Assembly (NCBI GenBank): GCA_025361995.1
Contig: JANYIP010000212.1
Span: 1-25,631, forward strand
Direction: 5' to 3'
DNA length: 25,631 bases
Source: Streptomycetales bacterium
Lineage (GTDB): Bacteria; Actinomycetota; Actinomycetes; Prado026
Part shown: positions 1 through 6,800 of the stretch, piece after piece
How the letters are laid out: every line of letters begins with the position of its first letter
Numbering within the stretch: position 1 is the stretch's first letter
Program-made: the position numbers and the translations under genes
Notes under the pieces: generated by a model
The model's input: only the letters and a program-made list of their open reading frames with translations
Told to the model about the DNA's origin: nothing
Database searches by the model: none

Positions 1-513
1 CTCTTCTCCTCCCAGCGCGCCGCCGAGCAGGCCGCGACCGAGCTGCGGGTTCGCATCGAGCTGCCGATCCTGTGCCAGGGGGACGACTCGACTGCCGAGC
101 TCGTACGGCAGTTCGCCGCCGATCCGGCCACCAGCCTGTTCGGCACGCTGTCGCTGTGGCAGGGGGTTGACGTACCCGGGCCGAGCTGCCAGCTGGTGAT
201 CATCGACCGGATCCCGTTCCCGCGGCCCGACGACCCGCTGGTGAAGGCACGCCAGGACGCTGCTGGCGAGGCCGGCTTCATGACGGTGAGCGCTGCTGGG
301 GCTGCGCTGCTGCTCGCCCAGGGCTCCGGGCGGCTGATCCGGTCGGCCACCGACCGCGGGGTGGTGGCGGTGCTGGACTCGCGGCTGGTCACCGCACGCT
401 ACGGAACCTTCCTGCGGCGGTCCCTGCCGCCGTTCTGGCCGACGCAGGACCCCGAGCAGGTACGCCGCTCGCTGCGCGCCCTCGACGCCGCTGCCCTGGC
501 CGCGAACGCCTAG
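1..513 (+). CDS. dinG: DinG-family ATP-dependent helicase, C-terminal part (5' end outside window)
   Basis: The reading frame is open from base 1 and ends at the TAG at 511-513, giving about 170 residues of C-terminus. It carries late helicase motifs of the XPD/DinG superfamily 2 family: FGTLSLWQGVDVPGP (motif V region), IDRIPFPRPDDPL, and GSGRLIRSATDRGVVAVLDSR, which is motif VI with its arginine pair. DinG-like proteins unwind DNA 5'-3', often with an iron-sulphur cluster and sometimes with an N-terminal exonuclease domain; neither part can be judged here. The gene converges on lexA with a 15-base gap. DinG is an SOS-regulated repair helicase in several bacteria, which suits this neighbourhood, but its promoter is outside the window. 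The family call is firm; the exact subtype is open. Confidence 0.9.
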   Translation, partial: LFSSQRAAEQAATELRVRIELPILCQGDDSTAELVRQFAADPATSLFGTLSLWQGVDVPGPSCQLVIIDRIPFPRPDDPLVKARQDAAGEAGFMTVSAAGAALLLAQGSGRLIRSATDRGVVAVLDSRLVTARYGTFLRRSLPPFWPTQDPEQVRRSLRALDAAALAANA

Positions 514-528
514 AGACAAGCGCTGGCC

Positions 529-1248
529 TCAGAGGCGGCGCAGGACTGCCGTCACGCGGCCCAGGATCGTCGCGAAGTCGCCGTCGATGGGTGAGTAGTT
601 CGGGTTGTGCGGCATCAGCCACACGTGCCCGTCGCGGCGCTTGAAGGTCTTGACCGTGGCCTCGCCGTCCAGCATCGCCGCCACGATCTCGCCGTTCTCG
701 GCGTCGGGTCCCTGACGCACGACCACCCAGTCGCCGTCGCAGATCGCCGCGTCGATCATCGAGTCACCGACGACCTGGAGAAGGAACAGGTTGCCCTCGC
801 CGACGAGCTGGCGGGGGAGCGGGAAGATGTCGTCGACGGCCTGCTCGGCCAGGATCGGTCCACCGGCGGCGATCCGGCCCAGCACTGGGACGTACGTCGG
901 TGTCGGGCGCTCGTCGCCCTCGCCGGTGCTGTCGTCGACGTACGTGTCGGCGGCTGCCCCTGCCGTCCGAACATCTGAGCCACGCACGTCCGGGCTCTTG
1001 ACCTCGATCGCGCGCGGACGGTTCGGGTCACGCCGGATGAAGCCCTTGCGCTCTAGCGTCGCCAGCTGGTGGGCCACCGACGAGGGGGAGGTCAGCCCGA
1101 CCGCCTGGCCGATCTCGCGCATGGACGGCGGGTAGCCCCGCCGCTCCACGGCGTCCCGGATCACGTCGAGGACCTTGCGCTGCCGCGGGGTCAGGCCGTT
1201 CTCGTCCGGCGGCCCGTCGGGGATCTCGTGCACACGCTCGTCCGTCAC
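529..1248 (-). CDS. lexA: LexA, SOS-response repressor and self-cleaving protease
   Basis: LexA represses SOS genes and cleaves itself when RecA is activated on damaged DNA. The protein is 239 residues. The N-terminal winged helix (about residues 20-82) contains GYPPSMREIGQAVGLTSPSS. After a variable acidic linker comes the S24 peptidase domain, with the Ala128-Gly129 cleavage site in GRIAAGGP, Ser163 in GDSMID and Lys200 in ATVKTFK as the catalytic dyad. I chose GTG at 1248 because AGGAGG lies four bases upstream and the protein then has the usual actinobacterial length. The longer open frame reaching 1485 would run through the SOS operators. It is divergent from the LysM gene, with SOS boxes between, so autoregulation is expected. 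A stem-loop and a 7-codon upstream ORF lie in its leader. Confidence 0.96.
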   Translation of the reverse strand: MTDERVHEIPDGPPDENGLTPRQRKVLDVIRDAVERRGYPPSMREIGQAVGLTSPSSVAHQLATLERKGFIRRDPNRPRAIEVKSPDVRGSDVRTAGAAADTYVDDSTGEGDERPTPTYVPVLGRIAAGGPILAEQAVDDIFPLPRQLVGEGNLFLLQVVGDSMIDAAICDGDWVVVRQGPDAENGEIVAAMLDGEATVKTFKRRDGHVWLMPHNPNYSPIDGDFATILGRVTAVLRRL

Positions 1249-1268
1249 GCCGCCTCCTGAGTAGCCAT
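1245..1268 (-). other. Candidate 7-codon upstream ORF in the lexA leader
   Basis: On the minus strand an ATG at 1268 opens a seven-codon frame (M-A-T-Q-E-A-A) whose TGA overlaps the lexA GTG start as GTGA. The AGGAGG used by lexA lies inside this frame. This overlap is what translational coupling looks like, but the upstream ATG has no clear ribosome binding site of its own and the frame is short enough to arise by chance. It is reported as a candidate only. Confidence 0.3.
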
Positions 1269-1271
1269 GGG

Positions 1272-1317
1272 TCCCGCTGGGGTCCAGCACGAAAGAGACT
1301 GTCGGACCCCTGCGGGA
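1272..1317 (-). promoter_or_regulatory. Long stem-loop in the lexA 5' leader
   Basis: TCCCGCTGGGGTCC (1272-1285) and GGACCCCTGCGGGA (1304-1317) are inverted copies: 14-base arms with one mismatch and an 18-base loop. It sits between the SOS operators and the lexA ribosome binding site, so any lexA transcript starting near the operators would carry it. No U-run follows in the minus direction, so a simple terminator is unlikely. It could be a second operator, an mRNA stability element or a translation control hairpin. Confidence 0.55.
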
Positions 1318-1329
1318 GGCTAGCCCCAA

Positions 1330-1358
1330 TCGAACAGATGTTTCAAACACCTGTTCGA
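1330..1358. promoter_or_regulatory. Two overlapping imperfect SOS (LexA) boxes
   Basis: The actinobacterial SOS consensus is TCGAAC-N4-GTTCGA. TCGAACAGATGTTTCA (1330-1345) and TCAAACACCTGTTCGA (1343-1358) each keep one perfect half-site and one degenerate half-site, and they share three bases. They lie nearest lexA. A possible minus-strand -10 (TAGATT, 1366-1361) is just upstream, so LexA bound here would block lexA transcription. Confidence 0.8.
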
Positions 1359-1377
1359 AGAATCTACCTCCGTGTCG

Positions 1378-1406
1378 TGGACATAGTCCCCTCCGGGGTG
1401 TAGAAA
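1378..1406 (+). promoter_or_regulatory. Candidate sigma-A-type promoter for the LysM gene
   Basis: TGGACA (1378-1383) matches the -35 consensus at 5 of 6 positions and is followed after exactly 17 bases by TAGAAA (1401-1406), 4 of 6 to the -10. The perfect SOS box begins 16 bases downstream, where LexA would cover the start region. The assignment rests only on motif match and spacing. Confidence 0.5.
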
Positions 1407-1422
1407 TCGTACAGGCGTTCGA

Positions 1423-1438
1423 TCGAACACACGTTCGA
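1423..1438. promoter_or_regulatory. Perfect SOS (LexA) box upstream of the LysM gene
   Basis: TCGAACACACGTTCGA is an exact match to the palindromic consensus TCGAAC-N4-GTTCGA. It lies 34 bases before the LysM gene start and 174 bases before the lexA start, so it most likely controls the LysM gene, with possible joint action on lexA. Confidence 0.92.
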
Positions 1439-1472
1439 CGCGAGGGCACGAGCGAGAGGCAGGTTGGTTGCG

Positions 1473-1784
1473 ATGACTTCCCCATCGAACACGTCAGCGG
1501 CGGTGCGGCTCACGGTCCGGGGGCGTGTCCTCCTCGTGCTGATGCTCGTGGTGGCGTTGTTCGTCGCCTTCTCCTACCTGCGCGTCGGCAGCCAGGCGGG
1601 TACGACGCCGACCGGCTCGGCGACCAGGACCGTCACCGTGCAGACCGGCGAGACGTTGTGGCAGATCGCGCGGCAGGTGGCGCCTGCTGACGACCCGCGG
1701 GACACGATCCACCGGATCCGCGACCTCAACGCGCTCAACACGTCCGTCGTCCAGGCCGGCCGGCTCCTCATCGTGCCGAGCTGA
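1473..1784 (+). CDS. SOS-linked single-pass membrane LysM protein (ChiZ/YneA-like)
   Basis: The protein has 103 residues: a short basic N-terminus, one transmembrane segment (about residues 18-34), a short linker and a C-terminal LysM domain (about 52-102) with VQTGETLWQIARQV and a closing LLIVPS. LysM domains bind peptidoglycan. Mycobacterial Rv2719c (ChiZ) and Bacillus YneA have a similar layout, lie next to lexA and act on cell division or wall turnover during SOS. Position, the perfect SOS box and the fold support the same role here; activity is inferred. I chose ATG at 1473 over an in-frame TTG at 1464 because AGGCAGG lies at a normal distance before it. No separate hydrolase domain is visible. 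Confidence 0.85.
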   Translation: MTSPSNTSAAVRLTVRGRVLLVLMLVVALFVAFSYLRVGSQAGTTPTGSATRTVTVQTGETLWQIARQVAPADDPRDTIHRIRDLNALNTSVVQAGRLLIVPS

Positions 1785-1911
1785 TCGTCTCCGGGCGCGG
1801 GGGCGACACGGGGCAACACGCCGACTGCGCGCCTTCTCGCCGCGGTACTGGACAGGCCGGGGGCAGACGTCTACGGTTCACCAGATCTAGTAGTGACACC
1901 GATGTAATTAG

Positions 1912-1996
1912 TCCACAGGTTGTGTCTGACGGTCCACAGGGGCGCGGTACTTACCCCCAGGGTCATCCTCAGGTTCTCCCCAGATCCGTCCACAGG
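1912..1996 (+). promoter_or_regulatory. nrdR upstream region with three TCCACAGG repeats
   Basis: The 220-base gap between the LysM gene and nrdR holds TCCACAGG at 1912-1919, 1933-1940 and 1989-1996. The first two are 21 bases apart, two helical turns. The third is part of the nrdR ribosome binding site region (AGGAG 1994-1998). An AT-richer patch just upstream (about 1884-1911, with ATCTAG and GATGTAATTAG) could hold a promoter or NrdR box, but I cannot match a consensus with confidence. TCCACA is also the core of DnaA boxes. The bases from 1785 to about 1880 show nothing recognisable. Confidence 0.4.
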
Positions 1997-2004
1997 AGCG
2001 CTCC

Positions 2005-2505
2005 GTGCACTGCCCTTTCTGCCGCCACGACGACTCTCGAGTCGTCGACTCGCGTGCGGCTGACGACGGCACCTCCATCCGCCGCCGCCGCCAGTGCCCC
2101 GAGTGCGGCCGACGCTTCACCACGGTCGAGACCGCCAGCCTGACGGTCATCAAGCGGTCGGGCGCCGCGGAGCCGTTCAGCCGGGCCAAGGTGCTCGCTG
2201 GCGTACGCAAGGCGTGCCAGGGGCGCCCGGTCAGCGAGGACGACCTTGCGCTGCTGGCCCACCGGGTCGAGGAGTCGGTGCGGTCCTCCGGGGCGGCCGA
2301 GCTCGAGGCCCACGAGGTCGGGCTGGCCATCCTGGGGCCGCTGCGCGAGCTCGACGAGGTGGCGTACCTGCGTTTCGCCTCGGTCTACCGCGGATTCGAG
2401 TCGCTGTCCGACTTCGAGGCGGAGATCGGCCTGCTGCGCGCCGAGCGCGACCTGACTGAGCACGACGAGCTCCACGAGAAACGTCCGGATCCGGCGTCGA
2501 TCTAG
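2005..2505 (+). CDS. nrdR: NrdR, ATP/dATP-sensing repressor of ribonucleotide reductase genes
   Basis: NrdR represses ribonucleotide reductase genes when dATP is plentiful. The 166-residue protein has the usual N-terminal zinc ribbon (Cys3, Cys6, Cys31, Cys34; MHCPFC and CPECGRRF) followed by an ATP-cone domain (about 49-139) with VIKRSGAAEPFSRAKVLAGV. The GTG start is set by AGGAG six bases upstream and by the family's fixed N-terminus. It precedes nrdJ by 82 bases in the same direction, so it probably controls nrdJ and itself. The length is slightly above the common 150-160, with a short charged tail after residue 150. Confidence 0.96.
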   Translation: MHCPFCRHDDSRVVDSRAADDGTSIRRRRQCPECGRRFTTVETASLTVIKRSGAAEPFSRAKVLAGVRKACQGRPVSEDDLALLAHRVEESVRSSGAAELEAHEVGLAILGPLRELDEVAYLRFASVYRGFESLSDFEAEIGLLRAERDLTEHDELHEKRPDPASI

Positions 2506-2587
2506 GCGCTGTCCGACCCCGCCGGGGGGAAGCCCGGCACTACCCGTGTTGTTGAACAGAAGAGTCCTGAAGGAGGACGGCAGAAAT

Positions 2588-5500
2588 ATGACGGAGACGG
2601 TGAACGGTTCGAAGGCCGACAAGAAGCCGAGCTTGTCGCAGGGGAGTCGGGGTGGGCTGAACATGGAGCGCATCTACACCGCGCCCGGCGTGCACCCGTA
2701 CGACGAGGTGACCTGGGAGCGGCGTGACGTCGTCCAGACCAACTGGAAGACCGGGGAGACCGTCTTCGAGCAGCGCGGCGTCGAGTTCCCCGACTTCTGG
2801 TCGGTCAACGCCTCCACCATCGTCACCACCAAGTACTTCCGCGGCGCTGTGGGCACCGAGCAGCGCGAGTGGAGCCTCAAGCAGCTGGTCGACCGGGTCG
2901 TCCTGACCTACACCGCGGCGGGCAAGGAGCACGGGTACTTCGCGGACGACGCCGAAGCGGAGATCTTCGAGCACGAGCTGACCTGGATGCTGCTGCACCA
3001 GGTGTTCTCCTTCAACTCTCCGGTCTGGTTCAACGTCGGCACCAGCGCCCCCCAGCAGGTCTCAGCTTGTTTCATCCTCGCCGTCGACGACACGATGGGC
3101 TCGATCCTCAACTGGTACCGCGAGGAGGGGATGATCTTCAAGGGCGGCTCCGGCGCTGGCCTCAACCTCTCCCGGATCCGTTCCTCCAAGGAGCTGCTGT
3201 CCTCCGGCGGCACCGCGAGCGGCCCGGTCTCCTTCATGCGCGGGGCTGACGCCTCCGCCGGCACGATCAAGTCCGGCGGTGCCACCCGGCGCGCCGCGAA
3301 GATGGTCGTGCTCGACGTGGACCACCCCGACATCGAGGAGTTCGTCGAGACCAAGGCGCGCGAGGAGGACAAGATCCGTGCGCTGCGCGACGCCGGCTTC
3401 GAGATGGACCTCGGAGGCCGCGACATCACCAGCGTCCAGTACCAGAACGCCAACAACTCGGTGCGGGTCAGCGACACGTTCATGCGTGCCGTAGAGGCTG
3501 ACGGTGAGTTCGGGCTGCGCGCCCGCGGCACCGGCGAGGTCATCGAGACCGTCGACGCCAAGGGCCTCTTCCACACGATCGCCCAAGCAGCCTGGGCCTG
3601 CGCCGACCCCGGCATCCAGTACGACGACACCATCAACGACTGGCACACCAACCCCGAGACCGGTCGCATCACCGCTTCTAACCCGTGCTTCCCGGCCGAC
3701 CAGCGTGTCGTGACCGACCGCGGGCTGATTCCGATCGGTCAGCTGGTCGCCCGTGCGGCTCAAGGGGAGACCTTCGGCATCTACACCAACGACGTCACGG
3801 CAGAGGTCGACCCGCAGTCCCGCGTGGTCGCGACCAACCCGCTGCGCTACATGGTTACCGGGACGAACGAGATCGTTGAGCTTCAGTTCTCCGACGGGTC
3901 GCTGCTGCGGTGCACTCCCAACCACCGGGTCTGGACTGAGGACCAGGGATGGGTGCGAGCCGAGAACCTGACCTCGCAGGACCGGGTGGTCCGATCGCTG
4001 GAGCGCGCTCCACGGACGATGGCCAGCGAGGGTCTGCCTGCGCAGGCCTTGCTCGCGGCTAGCCGTGCTCGCGGCAGCGCCATACAGCTGCCGACCAAGT
4101 GGACGCCAGAGCTGGCTCACTACCTGGGTTGGCTGGTCGGCGACGGCTGCCTGACCGAGGCAGGGGCAGTGACCGTCTACGGGTCTGCCGACGATCGCGA
4201 GAGCGTGCTGCCTCAGCACCAGTCGCTGCTGCAAGAGATCGCTGGTTTCGAGAGCAAGCCGAGCGTTCAGGCGAACGGCACCGTTCAGCTGCGAGCCATG
4301 CGCTCGAAGTTCCGCGAGTTCCTCGTGGGTCTAGGGGTCAGCGGGGGCCGTTCGGCCGACAAGGCTGTTCCGGCAGCACTCTTCGAGGCACCAGAGGAAT
4401 CCCTCTCAGCATTCCTTCGCGGTCTCTTCGATGCCGACGGCTGCGTCGTCAACCAGGTCGACAAGGGCACGCGCTACGTCGGTCTGGGCAGCAGGTCCCA
4501 GGTGCTGCTCCGCGATGTTCAGGAGCTGCTCGGCGGATTCGGCATCCGAAGCCGCATCTACGAGGGGACGGCCCAGGCTGACTCGTTCGCCTACACCCGG
4601 CGAACCGGCGAGGAGGTCACCTACGGCACCGAGGGACCGACCTTCGACCTGCGGATCACTGGCCGGTCGATCGCTGAGTTCGCCTTCCTGATCGGTTTCA
4701 GCCTGCCTGCCAAGAGCGCGAAGCTGGAAACCCTGCTCTCCAACCACAGCTTCTACGACGTCGACGAGACCGTTGCGCTGACCTCGCGTCGTTCGACCGG
4801 CTTCGAGACCACCTACAACCTCACCGAACCGCGCAACCACTCGTACATCGTGTCCGGTGTCGTCGTGGCCAACTGCTCTGAGTACATGAGCCTGGACAAC
4901 TCGTCCTGCAACCTGGCGAGCCTCAACCTGCTCAAGTTCCTCAAGGACGACGACACCTTCGACGCCGTCACCTTCGCCAAGGCCGTCGAGTTCATCATCA
5001 CCGCGATGGACATCTCCATCTGCTTCGCCGACTTCCCGACCGAGCCGATCGGTGACACCACCCGCAAGTACCGCCAGCTCGGCATCGGGTACGCCAACCT
5101 CGGCGCACTGCTCATGGCCTCCGGCCTGGCGTACGACAGCGACGCCGGGCGGGCCTTCGCCGCAGCGGTCACCTCGCTGATGACCGGCACCGCGTACAAG
5201 CGTTCCGCGGAGCTCGCGGGCATCGTGGGCGCCTACGAGGGATACGCCCGCAACGCCGAGGCGCACACCCGCGTCATGCGCAAGCACGCAGCGGCGAACG
5301 ACGGGGTCCGTACCTTCGGCTCCTTCGACCAGTCCGTCCACCGCGAGGCCGCCAAGGCCTGGCAGGCCGGGCTCGAGATCGGCGCCGTCAACGGCTGGCG
5401 CAACGCGCAGGCGTCCGTCCTCGCGCCCACCGGCACCATCGGCTTCATGATGGACTGCGACACCACCGGCATCGAGCCCGACTTCTCTCTGGTCAAGTTC

Positions 5501-6667
5501 AAGAAGCTCGTCGGCGGCGGCTCCATGCAGATCGTCAACCAGACCATCCCGCGGGCGCTGCGCCGCCTCGGCTACGCCGAGGAGACCATCGAGGCGATCG
5601 TCGAGCACATCGCCGAGCACGGGCACGTCATCGAGGCGCCCGGTCTCAAGCGCGAGCACTACGACGTCTTCGACTGCGCCATGGGCGAGCGATCCATCGC
5701 GCCCATGGGCCACGTCCGGATGATGGCCGCCGCCCAGCCGTACCTGTCCGGCGCCATCTCCAAGACCGTCAACCTGCCCGAAAATGCCACCGTCGAGGAG
5801 ATCGAGGACGTCTACCTCCAGGGCTGGAAGCTCGGGCTCAAGGCGCTCGCCGTCTACCGCGACAACTGCAAGGTCGGCCAGCCGCTCTCCGACGCCAAGG
5901 CCAAGGGCGCCGACTCGGCCGTGGAGGCCGGGGGAGCGACCAAGACTGTTGTCGAGTACCGCCCGACCCGGCGCCGGCTGCCCAAGTCGCGGCAGTCGCG
6001 CACCACGTCGTTCACCGTCGGCGGCGCCGAGGGGTACATGACCGCCGGCGCGTACGACGACGGTGGGCTCGGCGAGGTGTTCCTCAAGCTGGGCAAGCAG
6101 GGCTCGACCCTGGCCGGTGTGATGGACGCCTTCTCCATCGCCGTCTCGATCGGGCTGCAGTACGGCGTCCCGCTCGACACCTTCGTGTCGAAGTTCACCA
6201 ACTTGCGCTTCGACCCGGCCGGCCTCACCGACGACCCGGACGTCCGGATGTCGCAGTCGATCATGGACTACATCTTCCGGCGGCTGGCGCTCGACTACAT
6301 GCCGTTCGACGAGCGTTCGGCGCTGGGCATCCACACCGCGCAGGAGCGGTCAAGGGCCCTCGACACCGGCTCGTACGAGGAGATCGTCGACACCGACGAG
6401 CTCGAGGACGAGCTGGAGACACGGGCCCAGACCGCTCCCGTCGCGGCCCCCCACGTCGACGCCCACCCGGCACCGACCGGAGCCCCAGCGGCCCCGGCCA
6501 TCGCCCAGGCCGCACCGTCCGACGTGCACTCCTCCGCTGAGCTGATGGAGAAGTTCCTCGGTACGGCGGCTGACGCACCGATGTGCTTCACCTGCGGCAC
6601 GAAGATGCGGCCTGCCGGTTCCTGCTACGTCTGCGAGGGATGCGGCAGCACCAGCGGCTGCAGCTAG
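2588..6667 (+). CDS. nrdJ: NrdJ, vitamin B12-dependent class II ribonucleotide reductase, interrupted by an intein
   Basis: NrdJ reduces ribonucleotides to deoxyribonucleotides using adenosylcobalamin to make a thiyl radical, without oxygen. The precursor has 1359 residues; removing the intein (367-762) leaves a 963-residue enzyme, normal for actinobacteria. Visible features are QQVSACF with the redox Cys161, GGSGAGLN, the SNP/CSEYMSLDNSSC active-site segment (radical cysteine Cys763, the first residue after the intein, with Cys774 following), LAPTGTIG, and a C-terminal cysteine-rich tail (MCFTCG near 1332, then CYVCEGCG and a final GCS) of the kind that recycles the active-site disulphide. 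I chose ATG at 2588 because AAGGAGG lies 11 bases upstream; the frame is also open further upstream. A strong hairpin follows the stop. Confidence 0.97.
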   Translation: MTETVNGSKADKKPSLSQGSRGGLNMERIYTAPGVHPYDEVTWERRDVVQTNWKTGETVFEQRGVEFPDFWSVNASTIVTTKYFRGAVGTEQREWSLKQLVDRVVLTYTAAGKEHGYFADDAEAEIFEHELTWMLLHQVFSFNSPVWFNVGTSAPQQVSACFILAVDDTMGSILNWYREEGMIFKGGSGAGLNLSRIRSSKELLSSGGTASGPVSFMRGADASAGTIKSGGATRRAAKMVVLDVDHPDIEEFVETKAREEDKIRALRDAGFEMDLGGRDITSVQYQNANNSVRVSDTFMRAVEADGEFGLRARGTGEVIETVDAKGLFHTIAQAAWACADPGIQYDDTINDWHTNPETGRITASNPCFPADQRVVTDRGLIPIGQLVARAAQGETFGIYTNDVTAEVDPQSRVVATNPLRYMVTGTNEIVELQFSDGSLLRCTPNHRVWTEDQGWVRAENLTSQDRVVRSLERAPRTMASEGLPAQALLAASRARGSAIQLPTKWTPELAHYLGWLVGDGCLTEAGAVTVYGSADDRESVLPQHQSLLQEIAGFESKPSVQANGTVQLRAMRSKFREFLVGLGVSGGRSADKAVPAALFEAPEESLSAFLRGLFDADGCVVNQVDKGTRYVGLGSRSQVLLRDVQELLGGFGIRSRIYEGTAQADSFAYTRRTGEEVTYGTEGPTFDLRITGRSIAEFAFLIGFSLPAKSAKLETLLSNHSFYDVDETVALTSRRSTGFETTYNLTEPRNHSYIVSGVVVANCSEYMSLDNSSCNLASLNLLKFLKDDDTFDAVTFAKAVEFIITAMDISICFADFPTEPIGDTTRKYRQLGIGYANLGALLMASGLAYDSDAGRAFAAAVTSLMTGTAYKRSAELAGIVGAYEGYARNAEAHTRVMRKHAAANDGVRTFGSFDQSVHREAAKAWQAGLEIGAVNGWRNAQASVLAPTGTIGFMMDCDTTGIEPDFSLVKFKKLVGGGSMQIVNQTIPRALRRLGYAEETIEAIVEHIAEHGHVIEAPGLKREHYDVFDCAMGERSIAPMGHVRMMAAAQPYLSGAISKTVNLPENATVEEIEDVYLQGWKLGLKALAVYRDNCKVGQPLSDAKAKGADSAVEAGGATKTVVEYRPTRRRLPKSRQSRTTSFTVGGAEGYMTAGAYDDGGLGEVFLKLGKQGSTLAGVMDAFSIAVSIGLQYGVPLDTFVSKFTNLRFDPAGLTDDPDVRMSQSIMDYIFRRLALDYMPFDERSALGIHTAQERSRALDTGSYEEIVDTDELEDELETRAQTAPVAAPHVDAHPAPTGAPAAPAIAQAAPSDVHSSAELMEKFLGTAADAPMCFTCGTKMRPAGSCYVCEGCGSTSGCS
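3686..4873 (+). other. Intein with LAGLIDADG homing endonuclease domain inside NrdJ
   Basis: The 396-residue insert begins with Cys1 (CFPADQRVV) directly after SNP and ends VVVAN before the extein cysteine of CSEY. Splicing block A is at 1-20, and block B is GSLLRCTPNH with the TxxH motif at 77-80. The two endonuclease dodecapeptides are YLGWLVGDGC (147-155) and FLRGLFDADGC (243-253), both keeping their metal-binding Asp. Block F is YNLTEPRNHSYIVSG and block G ends in Ala395-Asn396. The penultimate residue is Ala where most inteins have His. The +1 nucleophile is the enzyme's own radical cysteine. The codons use more T- and A-ending forms than the flanking nrdJ, consistent with later acquisition. 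The endonuclease looks intact, so homing may still be possible. Confidence 0.95.
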
Positions 6668-6681
6668 CCAGGGCAACACGT

Positions 6682-6725
6682 CGAATGGCCCCGACTCCTG
6701 GCGAGTCTGGGCCATTCGGCGTTTT
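6682..6725 (+). terminator. Rho-independent terminator after nrdJ
   Basis: CGAATGGCCCCGACTC (6682-6697) pairs with GAGTCTGGGCCATTCG (6703-6718): 16-base arms, one mismatch, a 5-base loop (CTGGC), followed by GCGTTTT. It begins 14 bases after the nrdJ stop. Confidence 0.88.
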
Positions 6726-6800
6726 CGCGACCACGTGGCCGAGCGGCTGCACGCCGATAGGAACGAGCGCGCAGCGGCCGCAGGTGCGAGCATCGCGGGC

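Noticed and set aside
1249..1485. Longer LexA starting near 1485
   Set aside because: Would include the SOS operators and a non-conserved N-terminus; GTG at 1248 has AGGAGG and the normal length.
2506..2587. B12 riboswitch upstream of nrdJ
   Set aside because: The gap is only 82 bases, too short for a cobalamin riboswitch of about 200 bases, and no B12-box sequence is seen. Only a small GCCGGG/CCCGGC hairpin (2521-2538) is present.
3686..4873. Stand-alone homing endonuclease gene or a frameshifted nrdJ
   Set aside because: The insert is in frame on both sides, with Cys1, TxxH, Asn-Cys ends and restored NPCSEY extein sequence, so it is an intein.
4406..6334. 642-residue antisense open frame inside nrdJ
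   Set aside because: Shadow of the high-GC nrdJ frame; its composition is Gly/Val/Asp/Arg-rich with no recognisable domain, and nrdJ is certain.
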